The notes beneath the pieces are model-generated. The model saw nothing but the letters and a program-made list of their open reading frames with translations. It was not told the origin of the DNA and made no database searches. A program made the translations under genes and the position numbers. From a virus, in the IMG/VR virus record IMGVR_UViG_3300009790_000023, positions 1 through 42,623 of that record: 42,623 nt of DNA; one strand, written 5' to 3'. This document shows positions 25,397-29,888 of this stretch, in pieces; position 1 is the stretch's first letter; the number at the start of each line of letters is the position of its first letter.

Positions 25397-25464
25397 CAGA
25401 CGGCAGGGTCTTTCATCGAAACGCACAGATACTTCACACACTTACCTCGATATATAACAGCTCA

Positions 25465-25496
25465 GCCGTGCTATTCCCATTGGTAGCGCGGCTTTT
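25465..25496 (+). terminator. Hairpin with short T tract (attenuator or sRNA terminator)
   Basis: GCCGTGCTA (25465-25473) pairs with TAGCGCGGC (25484-25492), nine pairs with one T-G, closing a 10-base loop. TTTT, then CCATTTT, follows. It stands about 60-90 nt after the predicted start of the early promoter, so it could attenuate early transcription or end a small RNA of roughly 90 nt. The T tract is short. Confidence 0.55.
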
Positions 25497-25841
25497 CCAT
25501 TTTGGGTCTCGCGATTAAGTAGGCTTCGTCGTCGTTCAGAATCTAAAATCCCCCCTTGGCCCCCCTAATTGGCCTGAAAAAAAGAAAAAAATTCCTACAA
25601 ATGCAAATATTTTGCAAGTTAGGGCATGGGGGGCAGGGTGGGGGCTGGACTTCGTCGAATTATTAATTCGCCGGAGTATTTCTCGCCCTGGTCGAATGGC
25701 TGGACCAGCTCCAGAGGAGCCCGCCAGGCAGACGGACAAGTGAGAGCCCGCCGCGGGAGGCTGAGAGGCAGGGAATACAACAAAGTGTTAAGTTTTAAGG
25801 GCTAACTCTACGGGGGCGAAGAGTGCTGACTATTGTTAGGG

Positions 25842-25864
25842 AGTGCTTCGGCACTACCACGACC
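25842..25864 (+). promoter_or_regulatory. TTCG hairpin plus TACCACGACC leader element, copy 1
   Basis: AGTGC-TTCG-GCACT forms a tetraloop hairpin whose right arm runs straight into TACCACGACC (25855-25864). The ATG of the next gene is 16 bases further on. There is no Shine-Dalgarno sequence between them. The same arrangement recurs at 26211 and 26788. Confidence 0.65.
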
Positions 25865-25880
25865 GCAACTTGAAAATTCA

Positions 25881-26201
25881 ATGAAGCAATTCTCTTTCCA
25901 CCATGACAATGGTCATGGATGGCTTCAGGTCCCTGAACAGTCTTTAAAAGACTTAGGCATTGAGCACTTCGTTTCTCGCTTTAGTTATTTAAAGGATGAA
26001 CAGGTTTATCTAGAGGAAGACATGGATGCAAGTCTTTTTATCGCAGCTTGGAAAGCAGAGAAGGGGAAGCAGCCAGACTGGTTCGACTTCTTTGAAGATG
26101 GGCAGTCAAAAATAAGAAATTATGACCGTTACCCAGCCAAAGCCGATAGAGACTTCACCCAAGTCATGCGAAAGATAAGCGACCTGAACAAAGGACTATG
26201 A
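25881..26201 (+). CDS. Conserved-type phage/plasmid protein, unknown (106 aa)
   Basis: The start is taken at ATG 25881 (MKQFSFHHDNGHGWLQVPEQ), because the longer frame from 25833 would run through a hairpin leader. The pattern FxFHHDxGHGWLxVP, then YLEEDMDASLFIAAWKAEKG, then SKIRNYDRY belongs to a small family that I recognise from phages and plasmids, with no known function to my knowledge. It is likely cytosolic. It is the first rightward early gene, after a roughly 480-nt leader, and its end is followed by the second hairpin cassette. Confidence 0.85.
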   Translation: MKQFSFHHDNGHGWLQVPEQSLKDLGIEHFVSRFSYLKDEQVYLEEDMDASLFIAAWKAEKGKQPDWFDFFEDGQSKIRNYDRYPAKADRDFTQVMRKISDLNKGL

Positions 26202-26210
26202 GCTCATCCT

Positions 26211-26257
26211 GGAGCCCTTCGGGGTTCCATGCTGGGCTCTCCAGCATTACCACGACC
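26211..26257 (+). promoter_or_regulatory. Twin hairpins plus TACCACGACC leader element, copy 2
   Basis: The first hairpin is GGAGCCC-TTCG-GGGTTCC (26211-26228). The second is ATGCTGG-GCTCT-CCAGCAT (26229-26247). TACCACGACC (26248-26257) follows at once, then 13 bases and the ATG at 26271. The structure repeats that before the preceding and following genes. The first hairpin could also end or stabilise the upstream message, although no T tract follows it. Confidence 0.7.
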
Positions 26258-26270
26258 AAAAAGGTATTAA

Positions 26271-26447
26271 ATGACTAAAGAAAATCACCCAATTCCAGGC
26301 CAGGAGTATTTGTTAATTGGCCGTTCTGATCAAAAAGCTATTTCTTCAGGGAATGATTGGCACGAGTGCCTGATCCAGGAAGAAGGGAAAGTAAAAGTTC
26401 AGAGCGAAAAACAGACAGATATTTTGGAGCAAATCAATGACAATTAA
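26271..26447 (+). CDS. Small protein, unknown (58 aa)
   Basis: The ATG at 26271 follows the second TACCACGACC cassette by 13 bases. The frame reads MTKENHPIPGQEYLLIGRSD, then QKAISSGNDWHECLIQEEGK, and ends at 26447, overlapping the next start by 11 bp. It is short, polar and has no motif or membrane segment. Its reality is supported by the conserved leader and the coupled overlap, not by homology. Confidence 0.6.
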   Translation: MTKENHPIPGQEYLLIGRSDQKAISSGNDWHECLIQEEGKVKVQSEKQTDILEQINDN

Positions 26448-26778
26448 AAAGGAGACTTTTTTTATTGAGTGCGGAGATAGATACCGTTTTGATTTTGATT
26501 TGTGTAGACCTTCCCAGGGCTATTCCCAAGTTGATACAAAGCAGGATGCCTCCTACTTCGGCCACTGGGCTAATCCATTTGATTTTAAATTGGTTGGCTT
26601 TGTCGAAGGAGATGTAACCGTTTCAATCGCACCGAACAAGGAAGAGTTTATCGACCTGATGCGGTCTACTGCTAAATGGTATTCAGATAATGATGACAAG
26701 TTAAACATTGACCCAATGCTTGACGAGAAGCAGGAACAAGCCTGGAAGGATTTAGGACTAGCTGATTTATTGCATTGA
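26437..26778 (+). CDS. Early protein, unknown (113 aa)
   Basis: MTIKKETFFIECGDRYRFDF starts at 26437, with GGAG about ten bases upstream inside the previous gene. The protein is acidic (EGDVTVSIAPNKEEFIDLMR, DNDDKLNIDPMLDEKQEQAW) and probably a soluble alpha/beta domain. It has no membrane segment or known motif. It ends just before the third hairpin cassette. It resembles small uncharacterised cyanophage proteins, but I cannot name a family. Confidence 0.75.
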   Translation: MTIKKETFFIECGDRYRFDFDLCRPSQGYSQVDTKQDASYFGHWANPFDFKLVGFVEGDVTVSIAPNKEEFIDLMRSTAKWYSDNDDKLNIDPMLDEKQEQAWKDLGLADLLH

Positions 26779-26787
26779 CAGTATCCC

Positions 26788-26832
26788 AGAGCCCTGCGGG
26801 GCTCTCTGATGCTCTCAGCATCTACCACGACC
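26788..26832 (+). promoter_or_regulatory. Twin hairpins plus TACCACGACC leader element, copy 3
   Basis: AGAGCCC-TGCG-GGGCTCT (26788-26805) is followed by GATGCT-CTC-AGCATC (26808-26822) and TACCACGACC (26823-26832). The ATG at 26846 is 13 bases further on. The T-rich spacer contains no Shine-Dalgarno sequence. Layout and spacing equal those of copy 2, though the stem sequences of the second hairpins differ. Confidence 0.7.
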
Positions 26833-26845
26833 CTTTTTATTCTTT

Positions 26846-27187
26846 ATGACTAAAGAACTTGTGAAAAATTATATGTTGGAGCTGGTCGCAGCTCTCAACA
26901 AAAAAACAGAGAATCAAGATCCAAGGATTAGAACTGAATTTAGTTTCACTACAGGTAAAAAGTATTTCAAAATTGGTACTGTTTACCGTGGCGATCTTGA
27001 ACAATTCAAAGGGAAACTTGGTTCAATTCATGCCTTAGTAGATATGACTACAGGCAATGTATACAAGCCAGCAGGAGCCAATAGCCCTGCTAAAGGTATT
27101 AGATTTAATTTACTAGATCAGAAGTCACGAGAGCTATGTCTTTCTAGAGCTGACCAATACGGCGGCTATCTATACATAAGAGGTTAA
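26846..27187 (+). CDS. Early protein, unknown (113 aa)
   Basis: MTKELVKNYMLELVAALNKK opens a helix; an EFSFTTGKKYFKIGTVYRGD beta region follows, then HALVDMTTGNVYKPAGANSP and ARGIRFNLLD-like residues. The KYFKI ... HALVDMTTGNVYKPA pattern occurs in small phage proteins of unknown role. It is soluble and slightly basic. It follows the third leader cassette and is followed after 2 bp by a 42-aa gene. Confidence 0.78.
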   Translation: MTKELVKNYMLELVAALNKKTENQDPRIRTEFSFTTGKKYFKIGTVYRGDLEQFKGKLGSIHALVDMTTGNVYKPAGANSPAKGIRFNLLDQKSRELCLSRADQYGGYLYIRG

Positions 27188-27189
27188 TT

Positions 27190-27318
27190 ATGGATGAATC
27201 TTTTGAGGATATGGCGAACACCGCCGAGAATTATTACCAGGACCAGGAGCCGCCTCACTACCCTGAGAGCTGGCAAGCGGCGGCTGATGGTTATGAACTT
27301 AGTGAGGATGTTATCTAA
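27190..27318 (+). CDS. Very small acidic protein (42 aa)
   Basis: The ATG at 27190 (MDESFEDMANTAENYYQDQE) has GAGG seven bases upstream, inside the end of the previous gene. It ends with SEDVI and a stop that overlaps the next ATG as TAATG. The composition is acidic and tyrosine-rich. The tight packing and ribosome site support a real gene. The function is unknown. Confidence 0.6.
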   Translation: MDESFEDMANTAENYYQDQEPPHYPESWQAAADGYELSEDVI

Positions 27319-27488
27319 TGGCTAGACAATACGACTCAGAGATTGAGAGAGAGCTGCACCTGACGCGGCTCTCTATCGAACGAGTAGAAAAAAAACTTGA
27401 AAAGCTTTTGAATCTTAAATTCAGAGAGTTTTACGAGGAAGACCAAAAACCAAAGGAGGTTAAACGTGCAAAAAAAGGATCTGCCTAA
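27318..27488 (+). CDS. Small coiled-coil protein (56 aa)
   Basis: MARQYDSEIERELHLTRLSI continues into ERVEKKLEKLLNLKFREFYE, a clear heptad-like helix with a basic C-terminus (VKRAKKGSA). The ATG overlaps the previous stop. The last 23 bp overlap the next gene in another frame. It could be an oligomerising or nucleic-acid-binding accessory protein; nothing more is visible. Confidence 0.6.
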   Translation: MARQYDSEIERELHLTRLSIERVEKKLEKLLNLKFREFYEEDQKPKEVKRAKKGSA

Positions 27489-27633
27489 AGCTTTGGTAGG
27501 TCACTCATTATTATTAATGGGGGGTGTAGTCATACTCCCCGCTTTTATTTATTTAGTGATGTTCCTACTGGAGCCGTTTGTTGTTTTTGGATTTGGATCT
27601 TATTTGATATGGACATGCCTGAAGAAAAATTAA
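27466..27633 (+). CDS. Small membrane protein, GTG start (55 aa)
   Basis: The GTG at 27466 is preceded by AAAGGAGGT at ideal spacing, the best ribosome site in the window. It gives MQKKDLPKALVGHSLLLMGG, then two hydrophobic stretches (about residues 13-34 and 36-50) separated by a glutamate, ending TCLKKN. It is probably an inner-membrane protein with one or two passes. Candidate roles are superinfection exclusion or a holin-like function, but neither is shown. It overlaps the following winged-helix gene by 25 bp. Confidence 0.7.
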   Translation: MQKKDLPKALVGHSLLLMGGVVILPAFIYLVMFLLEPFVVFGFGSYLIWTCLKKN

Positions 27634-27965
27634 ATGCTTTCTCTTTGTTGCTAAAAACATTGAGACATAACAGCAAAAGACATACATGCCCTTCGGCGCT
27701 CCAGGTCGAAGTGCTTTTACATGTAGCGGTTAAGCCTAGAACCTATGAGGAATTGGCAACCTTAACCAATACATCTAATGGGCCTATCTCCAGAGCAATT
27801 GCAAGTATGGCCCCAAGAGTTCATAAAGGGGAATTTATTATGCCCAACATTTATTTATTGAATAGAGACTATGACTCTTCAAAGAAAAGGTTCAAGGTAT
27901 CTCTATCTACGCCTGGGAAAGAATTGATGGCAGGAGTTGGCTTATTTAGTTCTACGGGGGCGTAA
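27609..27965 (+). CDS. Winged-helix (MarR-like) small regulator 1 (118 aa)
   Basis: Residues 25-70 form a helix-turn-helix pattern: CPSALQVEVLLHVAVKPRTY, then EELATLTNTSNGPISRAIASMAPRV, where the TSNGPISRAI helix would be the recognition helix. A wing-like strand pair (IYLLNRDYDSSKKRFKVSLS) and a TPGKELM helix follow, as in MarR-type proteins. The start could be 27609 or the second ATG at 27615. A similar 105-residue protein lies 270 bp downstream, immediately before the integrase. This suggests control of the integrase or lysogeny decision; the DNA target is unknown. Confidence 0.7.
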   Translation: MDMPEEKLNAFSLLLKTLRHNSKRHTCPSALQVEVLLHVAVKPRTYEELATLTNTSNGPISRAIASMAPRVHKGEFIMPNIYLLNRDYDSSKKRFKVSLSTPGKELMAGVGLFSSTGA

Positions 27966-28231
27966 CAAATGTTACTTAAAGATGGTTTTCCTATACAGAC
28001 TAGATATACATGCTAGGCGGGAGTCTTGCCACCTTGTAAAGTTTTTACTCTATCCATTAAGACTTGTCGCATGAACCACGGTAAATCTAACATCACCCTT
28101 ATATTGAGCTTGATTCTCCCTATTCGCACTGGAGAGATTCATCTTGCTATTTATCAGCACCCCGTTCAAGATCCTAAAAGGATACGAATTGAGGGAACCG
28201 TGAGTCGCAAGAGATCGCCTCCTAATGAAAA
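27966..28231. other. Gap between the two regulator genes (266 bp)
   Basis: TCTACGGGGGCG at 27951-27962 ends the first regulator gene and repeats the 12-mer found at 25807. Beyond it I see no gene I would support. A plus-strand frame from 28026 to 28361 overlaps the second regulator by 130 bp and lacks a ribosome site. The gap may hold a promoter or operator for the second regulator and int. Confidence 0.4.
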
Positions 28232-28549
28232 ATGGATTTATCTAAACTCGCTACAGCTCTTGAAGCATTGGGCTCTCTTGCCCCAGGTAACTTTCCGGTG
28301 CATCACGCACAGGTTCTTTTATTCATTGCGGAAAAAGGGAGTTGCACGTATCGAGATATAGAAGAAAGGTTTGATGTAACAAATGCGTCAGCCTCAAGAA
28401 TTGTCCACACCCTCAGTGAAACTGTTCGCCATAGAGAGACTTGTTTAGGGCTCTGTGAGATCTATATAGACCCAGAGGAAGGAAGAAGATACAGAGTCAG
28501 GCTCTCTAAAAAAGGCAAAGCAAAGATCAGATCACTTGAGGGTATCTAA
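28232..28549 (+). CDS. Winged-helix (MarR-like) small regulator 2 (105 aa)
   Basis: The protein has a helical N-terminus (MDLSKLATALEALGSLAPGN), then HHAQVLLFIAEKGSCTYRDI and EERFDVTNASASRIVHTLSE, a helix-turn-helix with TNASASRIVHTL as recognition helix. The strands YIDPEEGRRYRVRLSKKGKA form a wing with the typical L-S-x-K-G-K end of MarR-type domains. It is similar in layout to the gene at 27609 (both start with a short helix, then a cysteine-containing loop before the HTH), so the two may be paralogues. It ends 18 bp before int, so both could be on one message. Confidence 0.75.
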   Translation: MDLSKLATALEALGSLAPGNFPVHHAQVLLFIAEKGSCTYRDIEERFDVTNASASRIVHTLSETVRHRETCLGLCEIYIDPEEGRRYRVRLSKKGKAKIRSLEGI

Positions 28550-28556
28550 CCCACAA

Positions 28557-28566
28557 AACCACGACC
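28557..28566 (+). promoter_or_regulatory. AACCACGACC before int
   Basis: Nine of ten bases match the TACCACGACC of the early leader cassettes. Here the word ends 1 base before the int ATG, with no hairpin and no Shine-Dalgarno sequence. The very different spacing argues against a strict distance requirement. Confidence 0.5.
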
Positions 28567-28567
28567 A

Positions 28568-29605
28568 ATGGCCCACGTTATAAATACAAGCGTCACCCGC
28601 CGGAAAATTGGCTGGGTGGTAGATGTTAAATACAGTGACGGGAAAAGAAAGCAATTAAGTAATAAGAAATGGACGAAAAAAGAAGCGATAGCCAAGGAAC
28701 TTTCTATTCAAATGCTCGATTCCTCTATGCCTAGAGCTGGAGCAGAAGGGTTGTATGTCCTTCAACAAGGTTTTAATGACGCAGTTAAATATGTTTGGTC
28801 AGATTGTGAGGACGGGAAAACTCTTAAAGGCCGAGGAAAATGTGTATTAGATTTCTTTGGGCCTAATACTCCTATTGATTCCATAAATGCAGGCAAAGTA
28901 ATTGAGTACAGGAAATATTTACAAGAAAGAAAAGATAATTCAAATTCAACAGTCAATTACAAGATAAGCGCACTTCGAGTAATGAGAGAAATGGCAATTG
29001 TGCATGGAGGACTCGAAAGCGTACCTGAATTGCCAAAAAATTTAAAAATCAACAAAAAGAAAATTGAGGTTTGGGAAGACTGGGAAAGAGAGGCAGTCGA
29101 GCAATATTTAATAAAGATTTCGAGAAAAGATGTTGCTAGGCATTTTGAATTTCTATGTGAAATGGGATGCAGGCCCATCGAAATGGAAAGAACAATAAAA
29201 GCTAATTACAACTTAAACGTCTTGCCTCCAACAGTATGTTTTTTTAAGGCAAATAATGACAATAAAAATGGAAATAGAACCTTACCTTTAACGCCAAAAG
29301 CTCACAGAATGGTACTTCAACAGATGCTTGATATGCGACCAGGGCAAAAGCAAGTCTGGCCTTTAACATGCGACGCTCTTAGATTCCAAATAGAAAAAGC
29401 ATGTCGAGAATTAGATATTGAAAAGAGTTCAGTAGTGAAGATTACAAGACATACCTGCGGATCACGTTTAGGCAACGACGGATGCACAGCCCTAGAGATT
29501 GCAAACTGGTTGGGCCACTCTTCAACTCAAATGTGCGAAAAGTACGTCAGGATGGATAGTGAAAAACATGCGACAGCATATAGAATCTTATCGACGCGGG
29601 TCTAG
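28568..29605 (+). CDS. int: Tyrosine recombinase integrase (345 aa)
   Basis: The catalytic domain shows R202 (GCRPIE), a probable beta-hairpin lysine (K227 or K233), R294 in TRHTCGSRL, H317 in WLGHSS and the nucleophile Y326 in EKYVRMD. The usual histidine of the H-x-x-R box is lysine here (K291). The N-terminal 60 residues form an arm-binding-like domain (RRKIGWVVDVKYSDGKRKQL) and 90-150 a core-binding helical domain. The last codons and the stop lie inside the tRNA at 29596-29668, the usual int-attP arrangement. Int would join phage and host DNA at a tRNA gene. Marine T7-like phages of this type are mostly seen as lytic, so whether it integrates is open. Confidence 0.93.
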   Translation: MAHVINTSVTRRKIGWVVDVKYSDGKRKQLSNKKWTKKEAIAKELSIQMLDSSMPRAGAEGLYVLQQGFNDAVKYVWSDCEDGKTLKGRGKCVLDFFGPNTPIDSINAGKVIEYRKYLQERKDNSNSTVNYKISALRVMREMAIVHGGLESVPELPKNLKINKKKIEVWEDWEREAVEQYLIKISRKDVARHFEFLCEMGCRPIEMERTIKANYNLNVLPPTVCFFKANNDNKNGNRTLPLTPKAHRMVLQQMLDMRPGQKQVWPLTCDALRFQIEKACRELDIEKSSVVKITRHTCGSRLGNDGCTALEIANWLGHSSTQMCEKYVRMDSEKHATAYRILSTRV

Positions 29606-29668
29606 CGATCTGGTGAACGCACCAAACTCATAATTTGGCTCAGGCGAGTTCGATCCTCGCGACCCGCA
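29596..29668 (+). tRNA. tRNA with CAU anticodon (Met or Ile2), overlapping int; probable attP
   Basis: A full cloverleaf of 73 nt can be drawn. The acceptor stem is GCGGGTC/GACCCGC with 7 perfect pairs. The D arm has a GCG/CGC stem and GG in the loop. The anticodon arm is CCAAA/TTTGG around CTCATAA, the variable loop is CTCAG, and the T arm is GCGAG/CTCGC around TTCGATC. The discriminator is A and no CCA is encoded. The G1-C72 pair and the lack of three G-C pairs in the anticodon stem argue against an initiator. The first ten bases are the end of int. Such tRNA sequence next to int normally marks attP, but usually only the 3' half is kept; here all of it is intact. Confidence 0.88.
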
Positions 29669-29888
29669 TTGCAACATTTTTGTAAAGTTAGTTCGATGGA
29701 TTCGACCCTGGAGACAGTTTGCACCAATAGTTTGCAAGTTTGCAAAAAAAAATGCTGAAATCAATTGGTATAACAGGGCTCCTTCGACCTCATAATTCGA
29801 CGAAACAACGTCTTAGCCCCCGTGGAGCAAATAATTCGAGTCACTGTGTAGCAATTAATCCTGGCAATGCGGCCCAGTAACGAATAAC
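29669..29888 (+). promoter_or_regulatory. attP-RNA polymerase control region (220 bp)
   Basis: No gene is visible. Elements seen are TTCGACCCTGGAGACAG at 29701-29717, sharing its CGACCCTGNAGAC core with 36552 and 39935; TTGCAAGTTTGCAA at 29732-29745; ATAATTCGACGAA at 29792-29804, the reverse complement of 25651-25663; a second ATAATTCGA at 29831-29839; and GCCCCCGTGG at 29816-29825, complementary to the CACGGGGGC words at 25.8, 27.95 and 32.35 kb. This is likely where the phage polymerase gene is controlled in lytic and integrated states. Confidence 0.5.

Larger units (their letters stand above)
25279..25880. promoter_or_regulatory. Divergent early/late control region (about 600 bp, no gene)
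   Basis: No convincing gene lies here. Listed parts are a sigma70-type promoter (25368-25396), a hairpin with T tract (25465-25496), a palindrome CGAATTATTAATTCG at 25656-25670, and a G/C-rich block from about 25620 to 25770. That block differs in base composition from all neighbouring sequence, with G runs at 25627-25645 and C runs at 25548-25566. Features shared with the attP-RNA polymerase gap are TTGCAAGTT at 25613-25621 and TTCGTCGAATTAT at 25651-25663. TCTACGGGGGCG at 25807-25818 is repeated at 27951. The region probably holds the early promoter, operators and possibly a small RNA. Confidence 0.6.

Noticed and set aside
25536-25739. Minus-strand 67-residue frame in the divergent region
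   Set aside because: It covers the G/C-rich block and an FFFF run, has low-complexity composition and no ribosome site; more likely non-coding.
28026-28361. Plus-strand 111-residue frame before the second regulator
   Set aside because: It overlaps the winged-helix gene by 130 bp in another frame, lacks a ribosome site and has no recognisable pattern.
29693-29730. Second tRNA remnant ending in TGCACCA
   Set aside because: The T-arm-like TTCGACCC cannot be paired into a 5-bp stem and no acceptor or anticodon arm is found.
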